Positions 52,114 to 62,100 are shown, counted from the first letter of the stretch. The stretch: DNA of 64,000 nucleotides from DATJGF01 sp035495315 (GCA_035495315.1 DATJGF010000145.1:42776-106775); one strand, 5' to 3'. The notes: a model not told the origin generated them from the sequence alone. A program made the numbers and translations.

Positions 52114-53142
52114 ATGAAGAAGTTTTTCGCACTCGTTCTTGGCATTCTGGCTTTGCACTCCACAAGGGCCCAAACCGTGCCATCGCTGATGAATTACCAG
52201 GGCCGGCTCACGGATGAAACCGGTCGCGCTTTGACGAACGGGACCTACGGTATCCAGTTCCGCCTGTGGAACAAACCGGTGGCCGGGCAACCCGACGAAA
52301 CGCTGGTGTGGGGACAGCAATACGACGTGTCCCTGGTCAATGGCGTATTCAACGTGATCCTGGGCGCGTCGGGCGGGGCGCCCTTACCAGGAGCCGGGGT
52401 TGCAGATCTACAGTTTGCGTTCGGCGAACCGGAGCGGTACCTCGGGCTGACTTTGGTTCGGCTGAGCGATGGCACTGTAATCAGCGAGGCCCAGCGCAAG
52501 GAAATCCTCCCGCGCCAACAATTGCTCAGCGCTCCTTACGCGGTAGAGGCCGGTCGCGCCCACTCGCTCGTGAACGATTTGTCCGAGGCGCTTTGCCCAC
52601 CCGGGACAATTCTGCCATTTGGCGGCAGCGCGGTGCCGCCAGGCTGGTTCCTCTGCGATGGTCAGCAATACTCCCGAACGACCTATGCCCGGCTGTTCGC
52701 GGCGATTGCGACCTCGTGGGGACAAGGTGACGGTATCGGTACGTTTAACGTTCCTGATCTCCGCGGGGTCTTTCTTCGTGGAGTAAACGGCAATCGTAAC
52801 GACACGTATGCCGACCCAAGCCCGAACTACCCGGAGCGCAACAATGCGCTCCCGGGAGGCAGCACTGGCAACCAGGTGGGGAGTTACCAGGCCGATCAGT
52901 TTGGAAGCCACAACCATGATGTGTGGGGGATGGCCTTCAATTCAAACGCCTGGGGAACCGGGCCCAATACAGAAAACCCTTTAAACAATAACGGGCTTCT
53001 GGCCGCCTGGGAGCCCAACCCAGGCGCCCAGTCACTGAATTGGTACGGAACTACTCACCAAGGTCATCCCTACCTCCGAGAGAGTGGCGGCAACGAATCG
53101 CGCCCCAGAAACGCCTACGTCAACTACATCATCAAATACTAA
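52114..53142 (+). CDS. Exported tail-collar protein 1
   Basis: 342 residues. After a signal peptide (FFALVLGILALHSTRAQ) an N-terminal module of about 130 residues contains SLMNYQGRLTDETGRALTNG, YGIQFRLWNKPVAGQ and EILPRQQLLSAPYAVEAG. A phage tail-collar domain follows: PPGTILPFGGSAVPPGWFLC, FNVPDLRGVFLRGV and NQVGSYQADQFGSHNHD, ending NAYVNYIIKY. Collar domains form trimeric fibre tips. It starts 12 bases after the TcA-like gene. Confidence 0.82.
   Translation: MKKFFALVLGILALHSTRAQTVPSLMNYQGRLTDETGRALTNGTYGIQFRLWNKPVAGQPDETLVWGQQYDVSLVNGVFNVILGASGGAPLPGAGVADLQFAFGEPERYLGLTLVRLSDGTVISEAQRKEILPRQQLLSAPYAVEAGRAHSLVNDLSEALCPPGTILPFGGSAVPPGWFLCDGQQYSRTTYARLFAAIATSWGQGDGIGTFNVPDLRGVFLRGVNGNRNDTYADPSPNYPERNNALPGGSTGNQVGSYQADQFGSHNHDVWGMAFNSNAWGTGPNTENPLNNNGLLAAWEPNPGAQSLNWYGTTHQGHPYLRESGGNESRPRNAYVNYIIKY
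52173..52553 (+). repeat. Near-identical segment, copy 1 of 3
   Basis: The 5' part of collar gene 1 (from about CCGTGCCATCGCTGAT to GCTCCTTACGCGGTAGAGG) recurs with only scattered base changes in collar genes 2 and 3, whereas the collar parts that follow differ strongly. Confidence 0.85.
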
Positions 53143-53146
53143 ATTC

Positions 53147-54118
53147 ATGCGTGCTTTCGCCACTTGTCTCCTCGGTTTACTGCTCCTCTCCTCAGTCCGC
53201 GCGCAAACGGTCCCCTCGCTGATCAATTACCAGGGCCGGCTCACGGATGAAATCGGTCGCGCTTTGACGAACGGGACCTACGGTATCCAGTTCCGCCTCT
53301 GGAACAAACCGGTGGCCGGGCAACCCGGCGAGACGCTGGTTTGGGGACAGCAATACGACGTGTCCTTGGTCAATGGCATATTCAACGTGATCCTGGGCGC
53401 GTCGGGCGGGACGCCCTTACCAGGAGCCGGGGTTGCAGATCTGCAGTTTGCGTTCGGCGAACCGGAACGGTACCTCGGGCTGACTTTGGTTCGGCTGAGC
53501 GATGGCACTGTAATCGGCGACGCTCAGCGCAAGGAAATCCTCCCGCGCCAACAATTGCTCAGCGCTCCTTACGCGGTAGAGGCGGGCAGAGCGCACGCAC
53601 TGGTCACGGAACTCGCCGACACCCTCTCACCTCCTGGGACGATCGTAGCGTTCGGTGGTCCGGCGGAGCAAGTGCCCGATGGCTGGACACTCTGCGACGG
53701 ACGGGCCTTGGCAGTTGAGGGGAAATATAACCGTTTATATGCCAAAATCGGCTTCGCCTGGGGGAGAGCCAACGACCAATTCCGAGTCCCTGACCTTCGG
53801 GGCCTCTTCCTGCGCGGCCTTGACAATAGCCCGCTCGCCGGGCCCTCTGGCCAGGACCCGGACCGAGATAGCCGCAGCTCGCTGAACAACGGGAATTCGG
53901 GAAACCAGGTGGGCAGCTTTCAACCCGACGCCTTCGAGGTCCACGACCACGAGGTGCTCCCGAAGGTTGCGGGCTGGGAACCGACCATAGGTAACTACCT
54001 TCAAGGCGCGGCAAATCACTACGGTGATGGCTACGGAAGCATAACAACAGGGCTGAGAGGTCGCAGTACCGAGACCCGCCCGAAGAACGCCTGCGTGAAC
54101 TACATCATCCGCTATTAA
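53147..54118 (+). CDS. Exported tail-collar protein 2
   Basis: 323 residues from ATG 53147 (MRAFATCLLGLLLLSSVRAQ, a full signal peptide); the frame is open further up inside gene 1. The N-terminal module is nearly identical to that of gene 1 (SLINYQGRLTDEIGRALTNG). The collar domain is different: PPGTIVAFGGPAEQVPDGWT, FRVPDLRGLFLRGLDNSPLA, GNQVGSFQPDAFEVHDHEV. It ends NACVNYIIRY. Four bases separate it from gene 1 and three from gene 3. Confidence 0.82.
   Translation: MRAFATCLLGLLLLSSVRAQTVPSLINYQGRLTDEIGRALTNGTYGIQFRLWNKPVAGQPGETLVWGQQYDVSLVNGIFNVILGASGGTPLPGAGVADLQFAFGEPERYLGLTLVRLSDGTVIGDAQRKEILPRQQLLSAPYAVEAGRAHALVTELADTLSPPGTIVAFGGPAEQVPDGWTLCDGRALAVEGKYNRLYAKIGFAWGRANDQFRVPDLRGLFLRGLDNSPLAGPSGQDPDRDSRSSLNNGNSGNQVGSFQPDAFEVHDHEVLPKVAGWEPTIGNYLQGAANHYGDGYGSITTGLRGRSTETRPKNACVNYIIRY
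53204..53584 (+). repeat. Near-identical segment, copy 2 of 3
   Basis: Counterpart of the segment in collar gene 1. The two differ at few positions over more than 350 bases, for example ATCGGTCGC in place of ACCGGTCGC. Confidence 0.85.
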
Positions 54119-54121
54119 GCC

Positions 54122-55150
54122 ATGCGTGTCATTCCTTTACTCCTCGGGATTGCGCTCGCCCTTTCTGCGCAGGCCGAAACCGTGCCATCGCTGATCAATT
54201 ACCAGGGCCGGCTCACGGATGAAACCGGTCGCGCTTTGACGAACGGGACCTACGGTATCCAGTTCCGCCTCTGGAATAAACCGGTGGCCGGGCAACCCGG
54301 CGAAACGCTGGTGTGGGGACAGCAATACGAAGTGTCCTTGGTCAATGGCGTATTCAACGTGATCCTGGGGCCATCCGGGGGAGCGCCTATTCCCGGGGCT
54401 GGGGTTACCGACTTGCAGTTTGCCTTCGGGGAATCTGAGCGATATTTTGGTTTGACTTTAGTTCGGCTGCAAGACGGTACTGTAGTGAGCGAGGGCCAAC
54501 GCAAGGAAATCCTCCCCAGGCAGCAAATTCTTAGTGGGCCCTTTGCCTTGCATGCTGGCGATGGCAATCCGCCAGGAACCATCGTCGCATTCGGGGGTAC
54601 TAATGTTCCAGCGGGCTGGTTCCTCTGCGACGGTCGCGCGCTTAAAAGCGGTGAGTATCCGCGACTTTTTGCGGCTGTGCTGACCATGTGGGGCGATGCA
54701 AGCGACGACGGCGATCCCGCCACTGACTTTCGGGTCCCCGACTTCCGGGGGCTTTTCCTGAGAGGCGTTGACGATAGCCCGCTAAGAGGCTCAGCGAATC
54801 GAGATCCTGGCCGAAATTCAGAGCGTGGATTGATTAACCCCGGTTCTAACATTGGTAACCAGGTAGGGAGCTACCAAGGTGACTCTTTCTCAGGCCATTC
54901 CCACAGCGCGGGTGGCCTTCGCGCAGCGATGGCTCAGTTGAATGGGGGGTTACACTGGCGGGTCAGTGAATCTGCTCCGTTTGTGGCCAACCAGGCTGCC
55001 GGGTTCGGCTTCGTTAATGTGTCGTATCCGGTGAACGTGTCCGTGGAGATCTTTGGATCAAGCGGGACTCCGGACACAGCGAGTTCTTACACAGGTTTTC
55101 TCGAAAACCGCTCCAAAAACGCTTACGTCAATTACATCATTAAATATTAA
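54122..55150 (+). CDS. Exported tail-collar protein 3
   Basis: 342 residues: signal peptide MRVIPLLLGIALALSAQAE, the shared N-terminal module (SLINYQGRLTDETGRALTNG), then a shorter linker and a third type of collar: PPGTIVAFGGTNVPAGWFLC, FRVPDFRGLFLRGVDDSPLR, GNQVGSYQGDSFSGHSHSAG. It ends NAYVNYIIKY. Sequence identity with genes 1 and 2 drops from about 54370 onward, so this copy diverged earlier. The giant RHS gene begins 64 bases downstream. Confidence 0.82.
   Translation: MRVIPLLLGIALALSAQAETVPSLINYQGRLTDETGRALTNGTYGIQFRLWNKPVAGQPGETLVWGQQYEVSLVNGVFNVILGPSGGAPIPGAGVTDLQFAFGESERYFGLTLVRLQDGTVVSEGQRKEILPRQQILSGPFALHAGDGNPPGTIVAFGGTNVPAGWFLCDGRALKSGEYPRLFAAVLTMWGDASDDGDPATDFRVPDFRGLFLRGVDDSPLRGSANRDPGRNSERGLINPGSNIGNQVGSYQGDSFSGHSHSAGGLRAAMAQLNGGLHWRVSESAPFVANQAAGFGFVNVSYPVNVSVEIFGSSGTPDTASSYTGFLENRSKNAYVNYIIKY
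54176..54535 (+). repeat. Near-identical segment, copy 3 of 3
   Basis: Close to copies 1 and 2 for the first 190 bases, then increasingly diverged (GGGCCATCCGGGGGAGCG in place of GGCGCGTCGGGCGGG). Confidence 0.75.
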
Positions 55151-55214
55151 CAATGCCTCGTAATGACTTTGCCGAAGTCCGGCAGGAGGTGATGTAATCC
55201 CTCGAGTCCTGAGA

Positions 55215-58200
55215 GTGTCCGATCAATATTCCAAATCCAAGGCTTTGAGCGGAATTCGATCGCCGTGGGATTCCAGCTCGTCGCGAAGCGGTTCGGTCTG
55301 GCAGAGGTGTCAGCCCAGGTGTCAACCCCTGTTCTTAGTCGTGGTTGGCTTGCTCTTCCTCGATGAGCGACCTTCCCTAGGTTCAGATAAATCCGGTGTT
55401 TCCCCGCAGTCAATCTCTTTGCCCAGCGGCCCGGGTTCCATTGAGGGGCTGGGCGAATCCTTCGAACCGCAGCTGAATTCGGGCACGTTTGTTTATCGCG
55501 TCCCGCTCAAATTGCCGGCAACACGCAAAAACGCGGCGCCTTCGCTGGCGCTTGAATACAACTCGGGTTGCGGCAATGGCATGTTGGGCATGGGCTGGCG
55601 CCTGCCTATCCCTGAGATCAAGCGCCAGACGGACCGTGGCCTGCCCGGCTATGACGATACCGATACCTTCATTGACTGGACCGGCGAGGAGTTGGTGCGA
55701 TTGGCGGACGGCACGTTTCGCAGTGAAAACGAGGGACTGTTTGCGCGGTTTCAACGAACCAATGAACAGTGGCTCGTGACGCTTCCTGACGGAACCCGGT
55801 TCTTTTTCGGCCAGACCGGCCAAGCCCGGTCGGAGCGCGCGCCCGGCAACACCTATTGCTGGAAACTAGAACTGACCGAAGACTTGAACGGCAACCGGAT
55901 AGCCTATCGCTACACCAATCATCTCGGTCAGCTTTACCCGCTGCAGATAGAATATGGCCTGCACGCCACGCAACCCTCGGAGACCTTCCGGGTGGACTTC
56001 GGTTACGTGGACGACCGGCCTGACCCGGTTGTGGATTATCGGCCTCGTTTCCGCATCGAAACCCGCCTGCGCCTGGCCACAGTGACTGTGTTTCTGGGGG
56101 ACCGGCGCATCCGTTATTGGAAGCTGGGTTACGCCACGAATAGCGAGGTTTCCCTGCTGGCATCGGTCAAAATGTTTGGCGACGAGCGCAGCCGGCTGGA
56201 CGAAACCGCCCTGGCGAACCGGGATTTCCTGCCGCCAACCCAATTCAGCTATACCCCCGCCCTGGAGTCCGGTCAGTGGCAATTCTTCACCAACCGGCTT
56301 GACGTTGCCGCACCCTTCATTACCCGGGACGCCGAGTTCGCCGATCTGAATCGCGATGGACTGCCAGACTTGATTTACGAACTCAACGGCGAGTGGTTCT
56401 CCGCGTTGAATGCAGGCGGCGGCCGACCGTTCACCGCTTCGCAACCGATCACAAATATGACGGCCGGCATTCACTTGAACACCTCCGGCACCCGGCTCCT
56501 GGATCTGACGGGCGATGGCGGTGTGAAGCTGATGGCGCAGATACCCGGCGAGGCGACCTACTTCTTTCGCGATTTCATTTCCCCGACGTTCCTGGGGCCC
56601 CCTGTTGATTTCACCTTCGATAGCGGCGACTTCCCGCTCGACAACACTGACATCCAATTCGTCGACGCGAATGGCGACAAGGCCATGGACGTGATACGGA
56701 CATTTGCCGAGGGGCCGGCGCTGCTCCTGAACCGGTCGCTCGGACCGCAAGCGGGTCGCGTGGCGGGCTTCTATTTGCCTCCTGATGACCCTGCCATGAG
56801 GGATGTCCAATTTTCTCTAGGCTGGCAACTCGCCGATATGAACGGCGACCGTTTGCTCGACCTCGTGCAGTTCGGCACCTCGACCGACGGCGGCACACAA
56901 GTCCGGCTGACCCGGGGGTTGGCTGAATTTGAAGGCCAGTTCGCAATGGCCGGCGGGCCTGGGAATGCCGACCTCGGCCCGCGGGGTTCAGCGGCTTTCC
57001 ATTTAGTCGACGTCGACCAGGACGGTTTAAGCGATCTCGTCCAGGTAGAGTCGGGCCTGGTGCGGATCTGGCCGAATCAGGGAGGCCGAAACTGGGGTGC
57101 GCCGATATCGATCACCGAAGGGATTCCCTCATTCTCGGAAGGCGAAACCACGGTGCGGTTCCTCGACCTGAATGGGAACGGCTCGACGGATATCGTCTGG
57201 CACCAGGCCGGAGAAATGGAGCTGGTGGCGCTCGATTTGCACCCTGCCTCAAAACCGCATCAGCTTCAACGGGTCAGCACCGGCATGGGACGGGGGCTCG
57301 AGATCACTTACAAGAGCTCTACGGGCGACATGCTGGCAAGCGCGGGTACCACAAATGCCTGGACTTCGCTGCCCCCTTTTCCCCTGCAGGTGATTGATGC
57401 TTTCGAGGAGACCGACGGGCTCGGTGGGCGTTACCGCTCCGAGTTCACTTATCGCAACGGCTACTATGACGGCCTTAAAAAGGAGTTTCGCGGCTTTGAG
57501 ACCGCCGGACGGCGCGACGTCGGGGCGGACCAGGAAGGCGCGCCCACACTAATCACCGAGTATGGCTTCGATACCGGCGCGCAGAACCAGGTCCTTAAAG
57601 GCAAACCGTTATTCGTCGAGACCCGCACCGAAGCCGGAGCGGTTTTCCAGCGCGAAACCGACCAATGGCGGGTGCGTCTCTTGCCGCTGAGCACTACTAA
57701 TGGGGAAGCCCGCGTCGTCCAGTTTGCCGAACTCCGTGCCGTGACAAACGAATTGCGTGAAGGCCTTCCTGCGGCTGAAGCGGTGACCCTGCTCAAGGAG
57801 TTCGACTACGACGACTTCGGCAACCAGGTCCGGGCTGCCGATTATGGTGTCGTCGCGAACGGCGATCTATCTGCGCTCGGCGACGAACGGGTCGTTCTCA
57901 CCAAGTTCGCAATCAATACCAATGCCTGGATTCTACGGCACCCCAAACGCAGCGAGCTCCAGGACGAGCAAGGCGCCGTCTTGTCGCGTTCGGAATTCTT
58001 CTACGACGACCCGACGTTTTCCGGGAATAACTTCGGACTCATCAGCATTGGCAATCTAACGATGAAACGTGATTGGACCAACGCGCTGGTCGAGGGTGGT
58101 TTCATTGCGGCTTCGCGAGCGAAATACGATGCCTTCGGCAACCCGGTCACTCTTCTCGATCCGCTATGCACCACGCCCGGCGGTGTCGTAGACGTCTCAA

Positions 58201-61200
58201 AGGGCCACGTCCGCGAACTCACTTACGACGCGCAGGTCCATACGTATCCGGTGACGGAGACCATCCACGTCGGCGGCGACAGTTCGCCGTTGGTTTTCCA
58301 GGCGGCTTATGATGTTGGCCTCAGCACCGTCACCCGTTCTACTGATTTCAACACAAACTCCACGGACTATGTCTACGACACGTTTGGAAGACTCACGAGC
58401 ATCGTGAAGCCGGGCGATACCGACGCGTTCCCGACGGCCGAATACGACTATGCGCTGGCAGTACCGGTCAACGGGAGTCGAGTGGTCAACTACATCGAAA
58501 GCCGGCGTCTCGACCGGCCCCCGGGTACAGCGGCGGCCAGGCGCGACCACTATTTTATCTCCCGTCAATTCGTTGACGGCCTCGGGCGCAAATTGTTCAC
58601 CAAGACCGAGGCTGAGCCCGCCGAGGGCGCCTCCGTGCCACGGGTGGTGGTCTCGGACGCGACTCTCTTCAATGCCCGGCAAAAGCCGGCGCGGGTTTTG
58701 AATCCCTTTTTTTCGATTCAAGTCGGCTCACTCGACGACCAGCTTGCCTTCGAAGATATCCTGGCCCCCGGATGGCGGGGCCAATTCCACAATGACGGCA
58801 ACCTCGTGTCGCTCGATCTGACTTCCGCGCACGCGACCCGGACGGATTACGACGCCACCCTCCGGCCTATCCGCATCACCCGCCCGGATGGTACCTTTAG
58901 CCGCACCGTTTACGAACCGCTTCGCACGCGCTCGTTCGACGAAAACGACACCGACCCCGCCTCGCCGAACTTCAACACGCCGATGGTCCACTACAATGAC
59001 GGCCTGGGACGCCTGATCCAGGTGGACGAAACCGCCCGGCTGAACGACGACGGCACGCCTGCCGGGGACCTCCGTACCTGGACCACCCGCTATGAATACG
59101 ACCTCAACGATCAGCTCACCCGCATTACCGATTCCCAGAAGAACATCAAGACGTTCGGCTATGACGGCCTCAAGCGGAAAATCGAAATGAACGATCCCGA
59201 CCGGGGTCGCATGGTTTTCTCATACGACGATGCTTCGAACCTGATCGAAACAACTGATGCCAAAGGCCAGCGCATCACCTACAGCTACGATGGCGTCAAC
59301 CGTATCCGCACGGAGAAATACCAGGACGATCAGCCCTTACCGCCCTGGCGCTTTGGTGGCTCGCTCGGGGAAAAAGGACAGGGTGAGGGAGCCACCAACT
59401 CCGTTGTCTATCACTACGACACGGCCTTCCTCAATCTCCCTCAGGGCGACAATACCCTGGCCACCGCCAGCAACACTAAAGGCCAGCTCGCCTGGGCCGA
59501 AGACCTCTCCGGGGAAGAGCACACTTCTTACGACGCCCGGGGACGCGTTCAGTCGGTCGTCAAACGCATCCCGGATCCGCTTTTTCTCTCGACCGCGAGC
59601 ACTCGCGCCTCGGCCCTCGTGTCCTATAAGACCCGTTTTTCCTACGACTCTATCGACCGGATCACAAAGCTCATTTACCCGGATCTGGACGAGATCAATT
59701 ACGAGTATAATGAACGGAGCCTCTTGCGGCGCATCCCTGGCGGACCGAGTGGCTCGATCATCTCGAACATCGTCTACCAGCCATCGACCCAGAATGGCCG
59801 GATTGACTATGGCAATGGCGTCCGCACGACGTACGATTACGATGCCCGCCTGCGGCTCAAAACCCTGCTCACCGTCGCACATCCCGAGTCTTCCAATCAG
59901 GAACTCATCCACTTTGCCTACAACTTCGATGGGGTGTCCAATATCCGCATAATCGAAGACCGGCGTCCCGGCGCCGATGTGCCGGCAGGCGATCCCCGCC
60001 GCAACACGCAACTTTTTCAATATGACGACCTGTACCGGCTGAAGCAGGCCCGTTACTCTTTCGAACTGCCTGGCCAGGCCAAACGCAACGACGGCGAAAT
60101 CAATTACCGCTACGATCGCATCGGCAACATGCTGGCGCAGACCAGCACGCTGACCAACCACCTTGAAAAGGGCTTGCCGGTCGCGGATCTCGGCGAAATG
60201 GACTCGGGTGGCACCGCGGGTCGCTGGAACCGTCTCGGGCGCGGCGCGGCCGATGATCCCGGCCCGCACGCACTGTCTGCAGTGCGGAACGAGCATTTTG
60301 GAGTGCGGAATTACAGTTACGATGCCAACGGCAACATGCTGAACATCGACGGCCTGACCAATACCTGGGATTTCAAAGACCGCCTCGTGGCCGTCGAGAA
60401 CAACGATATGCGTGGCGAATATACCTACGACTACACCGACCGCCGCATCATGAAGCGGGTCTGGTCGAAGACGACAAATTCAGTGCCATCTGCCATCTAC
60501 CCCCTTCCGTCTTCCGTGCTTTATATCAATAAGCACTTTGAGGTTCGTGAGCACGACGCGCCAACTAAATACGTCTGGAACGGTGAGACCCGCGTTGCAC
60601 ACGTCACCGGCTCGCTCAGCTCAAATCAAAGAGTGCAACGATTACGAATCTGGCCCGGGTGGAACCTTTGCTCGCTCGCAGTTTCCGGAACACTTCCCTT
60701 AGACAAACCAACCGATTGGCTCACCGGCGTCTGTAAATGGGGATCAGGCCTGCAGGCATGGGAACCGCTGACCCTTGGCGCGGGACTGTCGGCGGGCACC
60801 GTGATGTGGCTCGCCGCGAAAACAAATGGCTTTATAGTCGTGGCGGGCGACTATAAAGAGCCTAAGGACATGACTTCTACTTCGAGCGTCAATTTCCTTC
60901 CTGCTGCCGGGCTTGAAGTTTGGCATATCGTTTCGTCAGCCTTGGTCGGGCAAACGGCCAGCACGTGGCTTTACGATGCGTCCGGCGGCGACTGGCGCAC
61001 TTACGTTCCCGGCGCCCCTGCAGCCGAAGAGGGCCGATTCGAGTCAATACGGCCGGGCGAGGTAGTGATGGTCCGGTTGGACAAGCCAACAAAAATGACG
61101 CTGCCGCCGCCAGCCTTACGGATTCACTATTACCACGAGGACCACACAGGATCTTCGAGCGCCATAGCAGACGCGGACGGCAATCTGGCTGAGGAGACTT

Positions 61201-62075
61201 CGAATTTCCCTTTCGGCTGCCCCCGGAAGTGTTCCTTATTTGCAGGGTCCCACGAAGGCTATCAATTCGGCCAAAAGGAACTGGAGGACAGCACTGGTTT
61301 GCTGTATTATGAGGCTCGATATCTCAATCCCTCCCTGGCTCGATTCTGCAGTCTAGACCCATTGGTTTCGCAATTACCCATGACCTGGCTCGAACACCCG
61401 CAACAATTGAATCTTTACGATTACGCGGACAATGCTCCAACAGCCAAAACCGATAGTTCAGGGGCATCGAGCGAGGCTGTAGCCACGAAATTCGCCGGAA
61501 CACCGTATGATACCGAACATGTTACGGACAGCCATTGGAAGATCAACAAGGACGACCAGATCGTTAACCAGGCAGGCAAAACGGAAGGCGCAAAAATCGT
61601 CTGTTCACCATATGCTAATGCGCTTGTCACGAAATTCCTGGGGCTACCGATGGAGTTCAAAAACGAAAAAGGCAAAACCTCCGAATATGTGAAGCGAGGC
61701 GGGATGCGGGGAGAAGACATGGCAGATTCCTTTGAGACCGAGGCGGGCAAGCTAAATTTCAAAAAGCTATTCAGCGCCACAGGCAGCAAAGCCGCTGAGT
61801 TCTTCGGACGCCTGGACGGCAAGAAGTCCACCTCGATAATGCTCTTTCTGAACATCAGGAACAAGGAAGGTCTCGGAAGCCATGTAGCCGTAGGTTATTG
61901 GGATTCGAAGGAAAATAGCTGGATGATAACTCACGCAGACAAGATTGCGGAGGAGGTGCATTCTGAAAGACCCGACGAATTCTTCCGCACTCGAAAAGGA
62001 CGACAGGTTGATGTCTACTTTGCCAAGGAGGGCAACGCAGAGCCAACCGCCACTCAGAATGGTGAGTCACAATGA
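55215..62075 (+). CDS. TcB/TcC-like SpvB-VCBS-RHS giant protein with a C-terminal tip
   Basis: 2,286 residues. An SpvB domain (about 60-300; SLPSGPGSIEGLGESFEP, LGMGWRLPIPEIKRQTDRGL) is followed by six FG-GAP/VCBS calcium-type repeats (ADLNRDGLPDLIYE, LADMNGDRLLDLVQF, LVDVDQDGLSDLVQV, FLDLNGNGSTDIVWH). Next come a TcdB-middle-like part (FRGFETAGRRDVG) and YD/RHS repeats (about 1,030-1,750), then an inserted beta domain (about 1,805-1,965; RIWPGWNLCSLAVS). The RHS core is at about 1,970-2,082 (HYYHEDHTGSSSAIADADGN, YYEARYLNPSLARFCSLDP). After TDSSG, where the family usually has D-P-x-G, come about 204 unassigned residues, the likely effector. Start GTG 55215, with a possible signal segment PLFLVVVGLLFL. 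Confidence 0.85.
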   Translation: MSDQYSKSKALSGIRSPWDSSSSRSGSVWQRCQPRCQPLFLVVVGLLFLDERPSLGSDKSGVSPQSISLPSGPGSIEGLGESFEPQLNSGTFVYRVPLKLPATRKNAAPSLALEYNSGCGNGMLGMGWRLPIPEIKRQTDRGLPGYDDTDTFIDWTGEELVRLADGTFRSENEGLFARFQRTNEQWLVTLPDGTRFFFGQTGQARSERAPGNTYCWKLELTEDLNGNRIAYRYTNHLGQLYPLQIEYGLHATQPSETFRVDFGYVDDRPDPVVDYRPRFRIETRLRLATVTVFLGDRRIRYWKLGYATNSEVSLLASVKMFGDERSRLDETALANRDFLPPTQFSYTPALESGQWQFFTNRLDVAAPFITRDAEFADLNRDGLPDLIYELNGEWFSALNAGGGRPFTASQPITNMTAGIHLNTSGTRLLDLTGDGGVKLMAQIPGEATYFFRDFISPTFLGPPVDFTFDSGDFPLDNTDIQFVDANGDKAMDVIRTFAEGPALLLNRSLGPQAGRVAGFYLPPDDPAMRDVQFSLGWQLADMNGDRLLDLVQFGTSTDGGTQVRLTRGLAEFEGQFAMAGGPGNADLGPRGSAAFHLVDVDQDGLSDLVQVESGLVRIWPNQGGRNWGAPISITEGIPSFSEGETTVRFLDLNGNGSTDIVWHQAGEMELVALDLHPASKPHQLQRVSTGMGRGLEITYKSSTGDMLASAGTTNAWTSLPPFPLQVIDAFEETDGLGGRYRSEFTYRNGYYDGLKKEFRGFETAGRRDVGADQEGAPTLITEYGFDTGAQNQVLKGKPLFVETRTEAGAVFQRETDQWRVRLLPLSTTNGEARVVQFAELRAVTNELREGLPAAEAVTLLKEFDYDDFGNQVRAADYGVVANGDLSALGDERVVLTKFAINTNAWILRHPKRSELQDEQGAVLSRSEFFYDDPTFSGNNFGLISIGNLTMKRDWTNALVEGGFIAASRAKYDAFGNPVTLLDPLCTTPGGVVDVSKGHVRELTYDAQVHTYPVTETIHVGGDSSPLVFQAAYDVGLSTVTRSTDFNTNSTDYVYDTFGRLTSIVKPGDTDAFPTAEYDYALAVPVNGSRVVNYIESRRLDRPPGTAAARRDHYFISRQFVDGLGRKLFTKTEAEPAEGASVPRVVVSDATLFNARQKPARVLNPFFSIQVGSLDDQLAFEDILAPGWRGQFHNDGNLVSLDLTSAHATRTDYDATLRPIRITRPDGTFSRTVYEPLRTRSFDENDTDPASPNFNTPMVHYNDGLGRLIQVDETARLNDDGTPAGDLRTWTTRYEYDLNDQLTRITDSQKNIKTFGYDGLKRKIEMNDPDRGRMVFSYDDASNLIETTDAKGQRITYSYDGVNRIRTEKYQDDQPLPPWRFGGSLGEKGQGEGATNSVVYHYDTAFLNLPQGDNTLATASNTKGQLAWAEDLSGEEHTSYDARGRVQSVVKRIPDPLFLSTASTRASALVSYKTRFSYDSIDRITKLIYPDLDEINYEYNERSLLRRIPGGPSGSIISNIVYQPSTQNGRIDYGNGVRTTYDYDARLRLKTLLTVAHPESSNQELIHFAYNFDGVSNIRIIEDRRPGADVPAGDPRRNTQLFQYDDLYRLKQARYSFELPGQAKRNDGEINYRYDRIGNMLAQTSTLTNHLEKGLPVADLGEMDSGGTAGRWNRLGRGAADDPGPHALSAVRNEHFGVRNYSYDANGNMLNIDGLTNTWDFKDRLVAVENNDMRGEYTYDYTDRRIMKRVWSKTTNSVPSAIYPLPSSVLYINKHFEVREHDAPTKYVWNGETRVAHVTGSLSSNQRVQRLRIWPGWNLCSLAVSGTLPLDKPTDWLTGVCKWGSGLQAWEPLTLGAGLSAGTVMWLAAKTNGFIVVAGDYKEPKDMTSTSSVNFLPAAGLEVWHIVSSALVGQTASTWLYDASGGDWRTYVPGAPAAEEGRFESIRPGEVVMVRLDKPTKMTLPPPALRIHYYHEDHTGSSSAIADADGNLAEETSNFPFGCPRKCSLFAGSHEGYQFGQKELEDSTGLLYYEARYLNPSLARFCSLDPLVSQLPMTWLEHPQQLNLYDYADNAPTAKTDSSGASSEAVATKFAGTPYDTEHVTDSHWKINKDDQIVNQAGKTEGAKIVCSPYANALVTKFLGLPMEFKNEKGKTSEYVKRGGMRGEDMADSFETEAGKLNFKKLFSATGSKAAEFFGRLDGKKSTSIMLFLNIRNKEGLGSHVAVGYWDSKENSWMITHADKIAEEVHSERPDEFFRTRKGRQVDVYFAKEGNAEPTATQNGESQ

Positions 62076-62100
62076 ACGGTTTCAATTCGAAAGGCTCTAA

